Positions 9,100 through 18,900 of a stretch of 64,000 bases of DNA are shown here, piece after piece. Location: positions 2,852,001 through 2,916,000 of the forward strand of contig NZ_CP059348.1 of assembly GCF_013702265.1 (NCBI RefSeq). Direction: 5' to 3'. The stretch's first letter is position 1; each line of letters begins with the position of its first letter. The notes beneath the pieces are model-generated. The model did no database searches. It had not been told where the DNA came from and saw nothing but the letters and a program-made list of their open reading frames with translations. A program made the translations under genes and the position numbers. This stretch comes from Providencia rettgeri. Its GTDB lineage: Bacteria > Pseudomonadota > Gammaproteobacteria > Enterobacterales > Enterobacteriaceae.

Positions 9100-10350
9100 T
9101 TAGAACAACAGACGAGCGCGGATAGTGCCTGGTAGAGATTTTAATTTCAGTAATACTTCATCCGCTTGGCTTGGCGACTGCGTTAGCACATCAATAACCA
9201 CGTAGCCCACATTACCGGAAGTTCTCAGGTATTGCCCGACCACGTTAATGTTATTTTCAGTAAACACTTGGTTGATACTGTTCATGATACCAGGGCGGTT
9301 TTCATGAATGTGCAGTAAACGGTTAGTATCATCCATATGCACTGGCAGAGAAACTTCAGGGAAGTTAACCGCAGATAATGTTGAACCATTATCTGAGTAT
9401 TTTGCCAGCTTGCTTGCCACTTCTAAGCCGATATTTTCTTGTGCTTCCTCTGTTGAACCACCGATATGTGGAGTCAGGATCACGTTATCGAATTTAATCA
9501 ACTCAGAGATGAATGGGTCATTAGGATCGTTGTTTGCTGCTGGTTCCGTTGGGAATACGTCAACCGCTGCACCTGATAATTTCTTGCTTTCTAACGCTGA
9601 ACTTAATGCAGGAATATCAACGACGGTACCGCGTGATGCGTTGATGAAAATCGCACCTTGCTTCATTTGCTCAAACTGTGCTTCGCCAAACATATTCTTT
9701 GTGCTTGCAGTTTCAGGCACATGTAGGCTTACCACGTCGCTCATTTTTAATAATTCTGGTAATGAACGAACTTGAGTTGCGTTACCTAATGGTAATTTGT
9801 TTTCGATGTCGTAGAAGTAAACATCCATACCGATGCCTTCAGCTAAGATCCCTAACTGTGTACCGATATGACCATAACCGACAATACCTAAGCGCTTACC
9901 ACGAGCTTCAAAACAACCCTTCGCTTGTTTTTCCCAGATCCCGCGGTGAGCTTGCATATTCGCTTCAGGAATACGACGTAACAATAGTAATAACTGACCT
10001 AATACCATTTCCGCCACGGAACGGGTGTTGGAGAATGGTGCGTTAAAGACAGGAATACCGCGCTTCGCTGCTGCATCGAGATCAACTTGGTTGGTTCCAA
10101 TACAGAAACATCCCACAGCCACCAGTTTTTCTGCTGCAGCAAAGATCTCTTCCGTCAAATGAGTACGGGAGCGGATCCCCACAAAACGCGCGTCTTTAAT
10201 CGCTTCTTTTAGTTCTTCGTCCGACAGCGCGCTTTTGTGATATTCGATATTGGTGTAACCCGCTGCTTTGAGGTTATCCACAGCACTTTGGTGAACACCT
10301 TCGAGCAGTAAAAATTTAATTTTGTCTTTCTGCAAAGATACCTTGACCAT
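9100..10350 (-). CDS. serA: D-3-phosphoglycerate dehydrogenase
   Basis: First committed enzyme of serine synthesis, oxidising 3-phosphoglycerate with NAD. The 416-aa product has the catalytic domain, an NAD-binding GIVGYGHIGTQLG motif (residues 155-167), the catalytic Arg in INASRGTVVD, the His in ILTPHIGGSTEEAQ, and a C-terminal ACT domain (NRPGIMNSINQVF...TSGNVGYVVIDV) that binds serine for feedback inhibition. The length is close to the 410 aa of E. coli SerA. It converges with the fau homologue (36-bp gap). The long upstream region would be the place for Lrp control by analogy with E. coli; no site was assigned. Confidence 0.97.
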   Translation of the reverse strand: MVKVSLQKDKIKFLLLEGVHQSAVDNLKAAGYTNIEYHKSALSDEELKEAIKDARFVGIRSRTHLTEEIFAAAEKLVAVGCFCIGTNQVDLDAAAKRGIPVFNAPFSNTRSVAEMVLGQLLLLLRRIPEANMQAHRGIWEKQAKGCFEARGKRLGIVGYGHIGTQLGILAEGIGMDVYFYDIENKLPLGNATQVRSLPELLKMSDVVSLHVPETASTKNMFGEAQFEQMKQGAIFINASRGTVVDIPALSSALESKKLSGAAVDVFPTEPAANNDPNDPFISELIKFDNVILTPHIGGSTEEAQENIGLEVASKLAKYSDNGSTLSAVNFPEVSLPVHMDDTNRLLHIHENRPGIMNSINQVFTENNINVVGQYLRTSGNVGYVVIDVLTQSPSQADEVLLKLKSLPGTIRARLLF

Positions 10351-10746
10351 TTACCCTACCCTATCGTACTTAATTTTTGACCGATGAATTTCGTATGAAC
10401 TCAAAATAATTCGAGATGCATGCCATGAAATTAAGGCACTCCAGCCCCTTCACATGCACCTTGAAATAAAACGAGAATACCAACATAGCAAAATCCAGCG
10501 CAGTAGCAATACAAACGATTGCTTAGACTCTGCTAAAATGTGTGATGAAAAAGAAGTTATATGGTGGAAAATCTAGAGCGGTAACACAAAATAAGCATTT
10601 TGCCCACCTAATGGGCATTTGTGTGAGATATATCACCAAAATAACGGAAGGTAAAAAAAATTTAAATAATTTTCATGTTGATGATATTTACAAAAGTCAT
10701 TAACCATCAAACTATCTACTCAAAAATAAAATAAGCTCGCCAAAAA
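10351..10746. other. Intergenic region serA-rpiA
   Basis: Non-coding, AT-rich. It must hold the serA promoter. It also contains an imperfect inverted repeat (10403-10470) listed separately. No convincing small gene seen. Confidence 0.5.
10403..10470. repeat. Imperfect palindromic element
   Basis: TTCGAGATGCATG (10410-10422) and CATGCACCTTGAA (10453-10465) are reverse complements at 11 of 13 positions, separated by 30 bases. It resembles the dispersed intergenic palindromes of enterobacteria whose ends read roughly TTCGAGTTGCA/TGCAACTCGAA. A single copy in this window cannot prove that it is a repeat family. Confidence 0.45.
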
Positions 10747-10786
10747 CAAAATAAGCCAGTGAACTCGAAAATTCACCGGCTTATTA
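10747..10786 (-). terminator. Intrinsic terminator after rpiA
   Basis: AATAAGCCAGTGAA and TTCACCGGCTTATT (10750-10785) pair with one mismatch and are followed on the minus strand by TTGTTTTTG, 16 bases past the rpiA stop. Confidence 0.8.
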
Positions 10787-10801
10787 TTGAATACTGATTA
10801 A

Positions 10802-11461
10802 TTATAACTTAATGGTTTTTACGCCTTCCGCCGTTCCCATCAGCACGACATCAGCGCCACGGTTAGCAAATAATCCGACTGTTACGACGCCTGCAATCCC
10901 GTTGATTTTATTTTCTAAAGCCACTGGGTCGAGGATTTCTAAGTTGTGAACATCTAAAATAACGTTACCGTTATCCGTCACCACATTTTCACGGTAAACT
11001 GGCTGACCACCCAGCTTGACTAGCTCACGAGCCACATAGCTACGCGCCATTGGGATCACTTCCACTGGCAGAGGGAATTTACCCAGTACGCCTACCAACT
11101 TAGATTGGTCTACGATACACACGAATGTTTTAGCAATAGCAGACACGATTTTTTCACGCGTTAACGCTGCACCGCCGCCTTTGATCATGTTCATGTTACC
11201 GTCAACTTCGTCAGCGCCATCAACATAGACATCTAATAAATCCACGCTATTGCAGTCAAAAACGGGAATACCCAAGGATTTTAATTTTTGAGTTGACGCT
11301 TCAGAGCTAGAGACTGCGCCTTCGATTTGCCCCTTCATTGTTGCTAATGCATCAATGAAGTGAGATGCGGTAGAACCTGTACCGACGCCAACAATGGTGC
11401 CCGGTTTAACATATTCTAATGCCGCCCAACCTACTGCTTTTTTTAATTCATCCTGAGTCAT
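10802..11461 (-). CDS. rpiA: Ribose-5-phosphate isomerase A
   Basis: Interconverts ribose-5-phosphate and ribulose-5-phosphate in the pentose phosphate pathway. The 219-aa product has the phosphate-binding [15 protein letters not shown] (residues 25-39), catalytic DGADEVD (D81, D84), [11 protein letters not shown] (K94, E103), all as in RpiA. Length equals E. coli RpiA. It is divergent from argP (197 bp between starts) and has its own terminator, so it is probably monocistronic. Confidence 0.97.
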   Translation of the reverse strand: MTQDELKKAVGWAALEYVKPGTIVGVGTGSTASHFIDALATMKGQIEGAVSSSEASTQKLKSLGIPVFDCNSVDLLDVYVDGADEVDGNMNMIKGGGAALTREKIVSAIAKTFVCIVDQSKLVGVLGKFPLPVEVIPMARSYVARELVKLGGQPVYRENVVTDNGNVILDVHNLEILDPVALENKINGIAGVVTVGLFANRGADVVLMGTAEGVKTIKL

Positions 11462-11658
11462 GCGAGAGCCTTATACTGAAATAATGAGTCATTAAGTAGA
11501 TGCCCAATAGTATATACCGGACACCCAGCAAGTTGCAGTATTGTTATTAGGGATTGTGCACTACTTCTTATGAAAAATACCCTTTAGGAATATTTGCAAG
11601 TGTTATCCCTAAAAATATGACATAGTGATTAGCAGAATAACAAGAAGGAGAGTTTTTG

Positions 11659-12579
11659 ATGAAGCGCCCTGATTATCGCGCCTTGCAAGCACTGGATGCC
11701 GTCATTCGTGAACGCGGATTTGAACGAGCAGCACAAAAATTGTGTATCACCCAATCTGCGGTTTCTCAACGAATCAAACAGTTAGAAAACCTTTTTGGTC
11801 AACCTTTACTCGTGCGTACTGTTCCGCCACATCCGACTGAACAAGGTCAAAAACTGCTAGCACTGCTTCATCAAGTAGAATTACTCGAAGAACAATGGCT
11901 TGGAGATGAAAACAGCGGCTCTACCCCATTATTGCTCTCCTTAGCGGTCAACGCCGATAGCTTGGCAACTTGGTTCTTACCTGCATTGAATCCCGTACTG
12001 GGCAACACCCCTATTCGCTTGAATATTCAAGTGGAAGATGAAACTCGTACCCAAGAACGTTTAAGACGCGGTGAAGTGGTCGGTGCTATCAGTATTCAGC
12101 CACAAGCGCTACCGGGCTGTTTAGTCGATAAACTGGGTGCTCTGGACTATATTTTCGTGGCGTCCCCTGGCTTTGCGGCTAAATATTTCCCTGAAGGTGT
12201 GACTCGCGCATCGTTATTAAAAGCGCCAGCTGTGGCCTTTGACCACTTAGATGATATGCACCAAGCCTTTGTACAACAAAACTTTGGTCTCTCGCCAGGT
12301 AGCGTCCCTTGCCATATTGTTAACTCATCAGAAGCGTTTGTGCAGCTAGCAAAACAGGGGTCAACATGCTGTATGATCCCGCATTTGCAAATTGCCAGTG
12401 AATTAGAAAATGGTGAGCTGATCGATTTAACACCGGGGTTATGCCAGCGCCGTATGCTTTATTGGCATCGCTTTGCGCCAGAAAGCCGCACAATGAAGAA
12501 AGTGACTGACGCCCTGCTAAAAACAGGACGCCAGATGCTAAAACAAGATGATGAAATTGCTGCCGAAATTAACGCTTAA
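11659..12579 (+). CDS. argP: LysR-type regulator ArgP (IciA)
   Basis: LysR-family activator that senses arginine and lysine and in E. coli turns on the exporter gene argO. The 306-aa product starts [20 protein letters not shown] with the winged HTH at about residues 5-60 ([20 protein letters not shown]) followed by the periplasmic-binding-protein-like effector domain. ATG 11659 is preferred over the in-frame TTG just before it; AAGGAG lies upstream at a suitable distance. The stop overlaps the convergent yggE stop by 11 bp. The target argO is 0.8 kb away, so regulator and target remain linked as in E. coli. Near-identity of the DNA-binding helix makes conserved operators likely (inference). 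Confidence 0.96.
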   Translation: MKRPDYRALQALDAVIRERGFERAAQKLCITQSAVSQRIKQLENLFGQPLLVRTVPPHPTEQGQKLLALLHQVELLEEQWLGDENSGSTPLLLSLAVNADSLATWFLPALNPVLGNTPIRLNIQVEDETRTQERLRRGEVVGAISIQPQALPGCLVDKLGALDYIFVASPGFAAKYFPEGVTRASLLKAPAVAFDHLDDMHQAFVQQNFGLSPGSVPCHIVNSSEAFVQLAKQGSTCCMIPHLQIASELENGELIDLTPGLCQRRMLYWHRFAPESRTMKKVTDALLKTGRQMLKQDDEIAAEINA

Positions 12580-13297
12580 TTTCAAAAACCACATCGACTT
12601 GGTCATTAAAATCAATACTTTGTTGCTCATAGGTCTCATCAACATTGAGATCTTGAGCTGTAGCTTTCAACGCGCCACCACGACTACGCATCGCCATTGG
12701 GTATGGTACATCTGATGGAGCATTATAATTAATGCTGTAAATCGGCCCTAGCTGTGCATTAAACCCTTTCGCCAGCGCTTCAGCCTGCTGTTGAGCATTC
12801 TTCATCGCTTGGTCACGCGCTGCATTACGATATTTCTGCGGATCATTCACGCCAAATTGTACTGAATTAATTTCATTCAATCCTGCAGCTAATGCGCCAT
12901 CGAGCAGAACATTCAGTTGATCCAGTTTTTTCACTTTGACTTCAACGGTTCTTGTCGCGGTATAGCCTTTTAAAGACGCCTTAGCAGTCGAACTATAATC
13001 ATAGTTTGGTTGCGTACGTACATTGGCAGCTTCAATATCTTGCTTTTCAATGCCATTTTTCTTTAGGAATTCATAATATTCAGCAACTCGCTTATCAACG
13101 GCGGCTTTCGCAGCAGCGGCATCTTTATTGGTCACTTGCACATTAATGCTCAGCGTCGCCATATCTGGCGCTACTTTCACAGCACCACTTGCTGATGTTG
13201 AAATATGTGGACCTTCTGGTACGGCACTTGCCAATGACATGGTTGGTACCGCAAGACCTGCCAGCAGGGCAGCAACAACGATAGATTTCAATTTCAC
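12569..13297 (-). CDS. yggE: SIMPL-domain (DUF541) periplasmic protein YggE
   Basis: Secreted SIMPL/DUF541 protein, linked in E. coli to oxidative-stress tolerance; its biochemical function is unknown. The start chosen is the GTG at 13297, giving (M)[20 protein letters not shown] as a clear signal peptide with likely cleavage near LASA. An ATG four codons upstream (13309) is also in frame, but the sequence ATGGGAGGTTCTGTG contains the GGGAGG ribosome site itself, so the upstream ATG would overlap its own signal. The body contains [25 protein letters not shown] and [13 protein letters not shown], typical of the family. Convergent with argP; argO lies directly upstream. Confidence 0.92.
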   Translation of the reverse strand: MKLKSIVVAALLAGLAVPTMSLASAVPEGPHISTSASGAVKVAPDMATLSINVQVTNKDAAAAKAAVDKRVAEYYEFLKKNGIEKQDIEAANVRTQPNYDYSSTAKASLKGYTATRTVEVKVKKLDQLNVLLDGALAAGLNEINSVQFGVNDPQKYRNAARDQAMKNAQQQAEALAKGFNAQLGPIYSINYNAPSDVPYPMAMRSRGGALKATAQDLNVDETYEQQSIDFNDQVDVVFEIKR

Positions 13298-13328
13298 AGA
13301 ACCTCCCAATGGTGTTTTTCTCTACAAT

Positions 13329-13357
13329 AAAAAGGAAGCTCATCATAAACTTCCTTT
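13329..13357 (-). terminator. Intrinsic terminator after argO
   Basis: AAAGGAAG (13331-13338) pairs with CTTCCTTT (13350-13357); on the minus strand the stem is followed by TTTTTATTG. It separates argO from yggE. Confidence 0.75.
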
Positions 13358-13412
13358 GATTAAGGTTCACATTATCATATTCAGCTCAAACTGCGATTCA
13401 GAATAATGCTAA

Positions 13413-14030
13413 TTAATAACCCAAACCATGCATCGCGAGTTTAAATGCAATAAACCACATGACACAACCGACAAACAAGTTAATCAAACGCTGAGAACGA
13501 GGTTTACTCAGTATAGGAGAAAACCAAGCGGCTAACATGGCTAATAAGAAAAACCACACAAATGAAGCCGTCAAAGCCCCTGCTGTAAACCATGGACGTA
13601 ATTGACTTTCTAATTGCCCACCGACACTGCCTAGCACCACAAATGTATCTAAGTACACATGCGGATTCAGCCAAGTGACGGCAAATAAAGTCACAATCAC
13701 TTTCCAGCGCGTCATGGTTGTGCTTTCTAGCTGTAAGACTTCATCATCTGGGGTCATTGCGGTACGAAACGCACCATAGCCATACCACGCTAAGAATGCG
13801 ACTCCAGCCCATGTAATTAAGGCCATCAACAACTCAGACTGGCTTAATAAGGCACTACCGCCAAATACACCGGCAATGATTAAAATCGTGTCACTTAGAG
13901 CGCATAATAATGCACTCATTAAATGAAATTGTTTGCGGCTACCTTGTTGCAATACAAACGCATTTTGCGGTCCCAAAGGTAATATCATTGCAGCCCCAAG
14001 CAGAGCCCCCTGAAAATAAATCGTAAACAT
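13413..14030 (-). CDS. argO: Arginine exporter ArgO (LysE family)
   Basis: Inner-membrane exporter of arginine and its toxic analogue canavanine. The 205-aa protein begins [30 protein letters not shown], the LysE/ArgO signature, and has about six hydrophobic segments. An older name is YggA. By analogy it is activated by ArgP, whose gene is nearby; the promoter would lie in 14031-14190. Between mscS and yggE, same strand, as in E. coli. A Lys- or Arg-exporting role cannot be separated by sequence alone, but position next to argP supports ArgO. Confidence 0.94.
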   Translation of the reverse strand: MFTIYFQGALLGAAMILPLGPQNAFVLQQGSRKQFHLMSALLCALSDTILIIAGVFGGSALLSQSELLMALITWAGVAFLAWYGYGAFRTAMTPDDEVLQLESTTMTRWKVIVTLFAVTWLNPHVYLDTFVVLGSVGGQLESQLRPWFTAGALTASFVWFFLLAMLAAWFSPILSKPRSQRLINLFVGCVMWFIAFKLAMHGLGY

Positions 14031-14192
14031 GCAATTTTTCCCAATAATTATTCAAATAATCTGCAAAGAATAATATCCAGAAAAAATCATTAGTGAAAAC
14101 GATTAACTCTAATGGTCCATAAGCAAGGCTAATCAAGATTAGCGATCAAGAAATGATAGAAATAAGGATGAGATTACGGAAAAAGTGCAAAT

Positions 14193-14227
14193 AAAAATGG
14201 CGTAACTTTTTAGGTCACGCCATTTTT
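14193..14227 (-). terminator. Intrinsic terminator after mscS
   Basis: AAAAATGGCGT (14193-14203) and ACGCCATTTTT (14217-14227) form an 11-bp stem with a T-rich 3' side on the minus strand (ATTTTTATTTG), 21 bases past the mscS stop. Confidence 0.85.
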
Positions 14228-14247
14228 AAGGATAAATACGTTAAGAC

Positions 14248-15120
14248 TTATTCAGCAGAAATATTTTTTGCGCTGGTATTAACTTGGTGAAGATGAACAT
14301 CCATTTGTGGGAATGGGATACCAATATTGTGCTTATCAAGCGCACGCTTAAAGTTTTCCATTAAATCCCAATAAACTGGCCAAGTATCACCATTCGTTGT
14401 CCAGAAACGCACTAAATAGTTTAGTGAAGATGGTGCCATTTCATTTAAACGGATAGTTACACCTTTGTCATGAAGAATGCGTTTATCCGCAGCAACGATA
14501 TCACCCAAGACTTTTTTAACCATATCAATATCAGAATTGTAAGCAACACCGACCATGATATCTTGACGACGAAGTGGCTCACGAGTCACGTTAATAATGC
14601 TGTCACCAATAATTTTACCGTTTGGGATCACCACGATACGGTCATCTGCCGTTCTCAATGTGGTTGAGAAAATTTGCACGCTTTGTACTGTACCGTCAAT
14701 CGCGCCAATCTTAACAAACTCACCCGCTTTTAATGGTCTGAATACCACCAGCAGAACGCCTGCAGCAAAGTTACCTAATGAGTTTTGTAATGCTAAACCA
14801 ACCGCTAAACCGGCGGCACCCATTACCGCGATGACAGAGGCAGTTTGTACGCCAATTTTGCCCAGCACCGCAATTAAGGTAAATGCCACAATGGTATAGC
14901 GAGCAATAGCGGATAAGAATTCGCTAACAGTGGAGTCAATTCCTCTCATTGTCATCACGCGATTCAAACCACGGCTAACCCATTTAGCAATCATCAACCC
15001 CACAATTAAAATAACAAGTGCGGAAACGATATTGACGACATACTGGACTAGCAGATCCTGATTTGCCACAAACCAATTTGTTGCATCATTCAATGCGCCT
15101 GTAACATCATCAGTATTCAT
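14248..15120 (-). CDS. mscS: Small-conductance mechanosensitive channel MscS
   Basis: Homoheptameric channel that opens under membrane tension to release solutes on hypo-osmotic shock. The 290-aa product has three N-terminal membrane helices; the pore helix TM3 reads AAGLAVGLALQNSLGNFAAG, with the Gly/Ala packing pattern of MscS, followed by the beta domain (VVIPNGKIIGDSIINVTREP) and the C-terminal cytoplasmic domain. The frame is open from 15141, but ATG 15120 has AAGGAT at good spacing and matches the family start. It ends the stretch that follows the E. coli 65-min order; the next genes leave that order. Confidence 0.96.
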   Translation of the reverse strand: MNTDDVTGALNDATNWFVANQDLLVQYVVNIVSALVILIVGLMIAKWVSRGLNRVMTMRGIDSTVSEFLSAIARYTIVAFTLIAVLGKIGVQTASVIAVMGAAGLAVGLALQNSLGNFAAGVLLVVFRPLKAGEFVKIGAIDGTVQSVQIFSTTLRTADDRIVVIPNGKIIGDSIINVTREPLRRQDIMVGVAYNSDIDMVKKVLGDIVAADKRILHDKGVTIRLNEMAPSSLNYLVRFWTTNGDTWPVYWDLMENFKRALDKHNIGIPFPQMDVHLHQVNTSAKNISAE

Positions 15121-15251
15121 ATGTATATCCTTTTCGATCAAATTTAGACTAGGAAAACTCGCTCAATTCAATTAATAACCTTGGAAACTATTAGTAAATA
15201 ATTGAATAACACGCTTAAAATAATAGCTATAAATTATCAAAATATAAAATT

Positions 15252-15281
15252 AATCGATAAATAAAATGCTATTTATCGATT
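15252..15281 (-). terminator. Hairpin overlapping the yacL stop codon
   Basis: AATCGATAAATA (15252-15263) and TATTTATCGATT (15270-15281) form a perfect 12-bp stem with a 6-base loop. The yacL stop lies inside the stem, and the minus strand continues AATTTTATATT, so it is a probable but A/T-rich terminator. Confidence 0.55.
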
Positions 15282-15638
15282 TTCGATAACAAATTCACGG
15301 TAGTCATCCAACATATCAAAAAAGTCATTTACACCACAAAAAGCAATACTTTCATTATCATAGTAACTCATGCCTTCTTCTAACCCATCCGTCTCAAAAG
15401 CTAATTGGTTCGCACGGATCATCACTTCTTCATCATCAAGAATGAGCGTGTATTCGTGACCAATAAACTCCCATTGCTTTTCACTGCCTTTAATCAATTC
15501 ATAATTTTCTGCGATGGTATCCAGTAAACTGAGGTCATTTTTGATTTCCTCATTTAACCAATAACCGATAGCTTCATGGTCCATTGAAAATTTAGCGGTA
15601 ATACTTCCTGTAATATCCTTTAAGAATTGGTAGTCCAT
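15273..15638 (-). CDS. yacL: UPF0231 family protein YacL
   Basis: Conserved enterobacterial protein of unknown function. The 121-aa product starts MDYQFLKDITGSITAKFSMD and contains GHEYTLILDDEEVMIRANQL and EGMSYYDNESIAFCGV, which line up with E. coli YacL throughout. The ATG at 15638 is chosen because GAGG lies 8 bases upstream; an in-frame TTG two codons earlier is not needed. In E. coli yacL follows acnB in the same direction; here a VOC-family gene sits between them and yacL is separated from acnB by 0.66 kb, although both still read leftward. Strongly acidic composition; no membrane segment. Confidence 0.92.
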   Translation of the reverse strand: MDYQFLKDITGSITAKFSMDHEAIGYWLNEEIKNDLSLLDTIAENYELIKGSEKQWEFIGHEYTLILDDEEVMIRANQLAFETDGLEEGMSYYDNESIAFCGVNDFFDMLDDYREFVIENR

Positions 15639-15814
15639 ATGCAATACCTCACACTTTGCGTCTTTGAATTAAGTATAACGCGAGTCAAGCGGGTTTGCTT
15701 AGCGCTATTACAGACTGTCAGAAGAAAATTAATGGTCGTGACTATTACGCTGCATAAATAGGTTTATTCAATTAAAATTGATGCACACTATTCAACTCGG
15801 TAATAGGAACGTCA

Positions 15815-16192
15815 ATGATTAATCGATTAGACCATATAGTCTTAACCACCACAGATCTTGATGCCTGTCTTGATTTTTACCAACGTATTTTAAAGATGTC
15901 TGTGATCACCTTCGGCGAACAACGTTTTGCCCTGCAATTTGGTCAGCAAAAAATAAATATTCACCAATATGGGAAAGAGTTTGAACCTAAGGCACACTTG
16001 CCTGTTCCGGGATCGTTAGATCTCTGCTTTATCAGTGATATTCCACTGATAGAAGTTCAACAACATATTGAACAGCAAGGTGTGGAAATTATAGAGGGGC
16101 CAGTGCAACGAACGGGTGCTATCGGTAAGATTACTTCTTTGTATATCAGAGATCCTGATTTGAATTTAATTGAAATTTCACAATATCTTTAA
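15815..16192 (+). CDS. VOC (glyoxalase/bleomycin-resistance fold) family protein
   Basis: A 125-aa single-domain VOC protein: MINRLDHIVLTTTDLDACLD is the usual first beta-alpha unit, with candidate metal ligands at H7, in INIHQYG near residue 51 and Glu in LNLIEISQYL at the C-terminus. It resembles the GLOD5-like/YwbC-like subgroup rather than glyoxalase I (GloA). The substrate is unknown; lyase, dioxygenase or antibiotic-binding functions all occur in this fold. ATG 15815 follows AGGA. It is divergent from yacL and convergent with acnB, at the point where two E. coli-syntenic blocks meet. Confidence 0.85.
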   Translation: MINRLDHIVLTTTDLDACLDFYQRILKMSVITFGEQRFALQFGQQKINIHQYGKEFEPKAHLPVPGSLDLCFISDIPLIEVQQHIEQQGVEIIEGPVQRTGAIGKITSLYIRDPDLNLIEISQYL

Positions 16193-16234
16193 CGCTAGCC
16201 TATTTATATTCGTGTTCATTACTAAAAGAAAGAC

Positions 16235-16275
16235 AGAAAAAACCCCAAAAATTGAATTCTCAATTCTTGGGGTTA
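16235..16275 (-). terminator. Intrinsic terminator after acnB
   Basis: AACCCCAAAAATTGA (16241-16255) pairs with TCAATTCTTGGGGTT (16260-16274) with one mismatch; the minus strand then reads TTTTTTCTG. Classic terminator, 28 bases past the acnB stop, possibly also stopping the convergent VOC transcript. Confidence 0.88.
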
Positions 16276-16302
16276 AATGAGTATGATTCTATCTATCGCT
16301 GA

Positions 16303-18900
16303 TTAAACAGCGGTTTGGAAAATCACACCATCAGCTTTTTCAGTGTACTGATCCAGTCGATCAAAGTTCAGATAGCGGTATGTATCTTCCGCAGTTTCGT
16401 CGACTTTATTCATAAACTGTTGGTACTCAGCTGGCGTTGGTAAACGACCTAACAGAGAAGCTACTGCGGCTAACTCTGCGGATGCCAGATACACATTCGC
16501 CCCTGTACCTAAACGGTTAGGGAAGTTACGAGTCGATGTCGAAACGACAGTCGCACCATCTGCCACGCGTGCTTGGTTCCCCATACACAGTGAACAGCCA
16601 GGGACTTCAATACGGGCTCCGCTCTTACCAAACACGCTGTAATAACCTTCTTCAGTTAATTGCGCTGCATCCATCTTGGTTGGTGGCGCAACCCACAGGC
16701 GAGTTGGTAATTGACCTTTATGGGAATCCAGCAATTTACCTGCTGCACGGAAGTGACCAATGTTAGTCATGCATGAACCAATGAATACTTCATCGATTTT
16801 TTCATTCTGAACATCAGACAGTAAGCGCGCATCATCTGGGTCATTTGGCGCACACAGAATTGGTTCCTTGATCTCATTAAGATCAATTTCAATCACTGCT
16901 GCATATTCTGCATCGGCGTCGCCTTCAAGTAACTCAGGGTTCGCTAACCAGTTTTCCATACCTTTGATACGACGCTCAATAGTACGACGGTCGCCGTAAC
17001 CTTCTGCGATCATCCATTTCAATAGAACGATGTTAGATTGCAGGTATTCGATGATTGGCGCTTTATCCAGTTTGATAGTACAGCCCGCCGCAGAACGTTC
17101 AGCCGACGCATCCGCTAATTCAAATGCTTGCTCAACTTTCAGCTCAGGAAGACCTTCAATTTCCAGAATACGACCAGAGAAAATGTTTTTCTTACCTTTT
17201 TTCTCAACAGTCAGTAAGCCATCTTTAATCGCATACAGAGGAATAGCATGAACAAGGTCACGTAATGTGATACCCGGCTGCATTTGTCCTTTGAAGCGAA
17301 CTAATACGGATTCTGGCATATCCAGAGGCATAACACCGGTTGCAGCGGCAAAAGCCACTAAACCAGAACCTGCTGGGAATGAGATACCAATTGGGAAACG
17401 GGTATGCGAGTCACCACCAGTCCCAACAGTATCTGGCAATAGCATACGGTTTAACCAAGAGTGAATAATACCGTCGCCCGGACGCAGAGAAACCCCACCG
17501 CGGTTCATAATAAAATCAGGCAGCGTATGGTGCGTGGTAACATCGACAGGTTTTGGATAAGCTGCCGTGTGACAGAATGACTGCATGACTAAATCTGCAG
17601 AGAATCCTAAACATGCTAAGTCTTTCAGCTCATCACGTGTCATTGGACCCGTGGTATCTTGAGAACCAACAGACGTCATTTTAGGTTCACAGTATTCACC
17701 AGGGCGAATACCTTGACGACCGCATGCACGACCCACCATTTTTTGTGCTAATGAGTAACCACGATTGCTTTGTGCAACAGGTTTCGCAAGACGGAACATA
17801 TCCGTTGCACCTAAACCTAATGCTTCGCGCGCTTTAGTGGTTAAGCCACGACCGATGATCAGTGGAATACGACCACCAGCACGAACTTCGTCAATTAACA
17901 CATCCGTTTTTAATTCGAATGTTTCTAACAATTCGTTAGTTTCGTGATTACGAACTTCACCTTTATATGGATAGATATCAATCACATCACCCATATTCAG
18001 TTTAGACACATCCACTTCAATCGGCAGTGCACCCGCATCTTCCATTGTGTTAAAGAAGATAGGTGCGATTTTGCCACCCAGCACCACACCGCCACCGCGT
18101 TTATTAGGCACGAATGGAATATCATCACCCATAAACCATAAAACAGAGTTCGTTGCTGATTTACGCGAAGAACCTGTACCGACAACGTCACCCACATAAG
18201 CTAGTGGGAAGCCTTTTTTGTTCAGTTCTTCGATCTGTTTAATTGGACCTACGCTACCCGCTTCATCAGGAACGATACCATCGCGTGCGTTTTTCAGCAT
18301 TGCTAAAGCATGCAGAGGGATATCAGGGCGCGACCATGCATCTGGTGCAGGAGATAAATCATCAGTGTTTGTTTCGCCAGTGACTTTAAATACAGTCACT
18401 GTCATTTTTTCGGCTAATTCAGGACGCTCGTTGAACCAATCGGCATTCGCCCATGACTCAATTACTTGCTTAGCATGTGCATTTCCCGCTTTCGCTTTTT
18501 CTTCTACGTCGTAGAAGTTATCGAACATGAGTAGAGTATGGGAAAGTGCTTTTGCTGCGATGGCTGCCAGTTTGGCATCATCAAGAGCTTCGATTAACGC
18601 ATGAATATTGTATCCACCCTGCATGGTACCAAGCAGTTCGATGGCTTTTTCAGGGGAGATCAGAGGGGAGGATGTTTCGCCTTTTGCGATCGCGGCTAAA
18701 AATCCAGCTTTAACGTACGCTGCTTCATCAACGCCCGGTGGAACACGGTTGGTCAGCAGGTCTAACAAGAAATCTTCTTCACCTTTGGGTGGGTTTTTCA
18801 GTAACTCTACTAGTGCAGCTACTTGTGACGCATCTAATGGCTTAGGGACAATCCCTTGAGCGGCACGCTCGGCTACGTGCTTACGGTATTCTTCTAGCAC
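16303..18900 (-). CDS. acnB: Aconitate hydratase B
   Basis: Main TCA-cycle aconitase and 2-methylisocitrate dehydratase; an Fe-S protein that can bind mRNA when the cluster is lost. The 865-aa product has the AcnB-specific domain order (HEAT-like N-terminal domain, swivel domain, then catalytic domains). Cluster ligands are the Cys in [11 protein letters not shown] and C769/C772 in [11 protein letters not shown]. Length equals E. coli AcnB. It has its own terminator and a 584-bp gap upstream, so it is monocistronic. The yacH gene found between lpd and acnB in E. coli is absent. Confidence 0.98.
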   Translation of the reverse strand: MLEEYRKHVAERAAQGIVPKPLDASQVAALVELLKNPPKGEEDFLLDLLTNRVPPGVDEAAYVKAGFLAAIAKGETSSPLISPEKAIELLGTMQGGYNIHALIEALDDAKLAAIAAKALSHTLLMFDNFYDVEEKAKAGNAHAKQVIESWANADWFNERPELAEKMTVTVFKVTGETNTDDLSPAPDAWSRPDIPLHALAMLKNARDGIVPDEAGSVGPIKQIEELNKKGFPLAYVGDVVGTGSSRKSATNSVLWFMGDDIPFVPNKRGGGVVLGGKIAPIFFNTMEDAGALPIEVDVSKLNMGDVIDIYPYKGEVRNHETNELLETFELKTDVLIDEVRAGGRIPLIIGRGLTTKAREALGLGATDMFRLAKPVAQSNRGYSLAQKMVGRACGRQGIRPGEYCEPKMTSVGSQDTTGPMTRDELKDLACLGFSADLVMQSFCHTAAYPKPVDVTTHHTLPDFIMNRGGVSLRPGDGIIHSWLNRMLLPDTVGTGGDSHTRFPIGISFPAGSGLVAFAAATGVMPLDMPESVLVRFKGQMQPGITLRDLVHAIPLYAIKDGLLTVEKKGKKNIFSGRILEIEGLPELKVEQAFELADASAERSAAGCTIKLDKAPIIEYLQSNIVLLKWMIAEGYGDRRTIERRIKGMENWLANPELLEGDADAEYAAVIEIDLNEIKEPILCAPNDPDDARLLSDVQNEKIDEVFIGSCMTNIGHFRAAGKLLDSHKGQLPTRLWVAPPTKMDAAQLTEEGYYSVFGKSGARIEVPGCSLCMGNQARVADGATVVSTSTRNFPNRLGTGANVYLASAELAAVASLLGRLPTPAEYQQFMNKVDETAEDTYRYLNFDRLDQYTEKADGVIFQTAV

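Noticed and set aside
9308-10046. Two plus-strand open frames of 155 and 122 codons opposite serA
   Set aside because: Antisense to strongly conserved serA codons and without recognisable domains.
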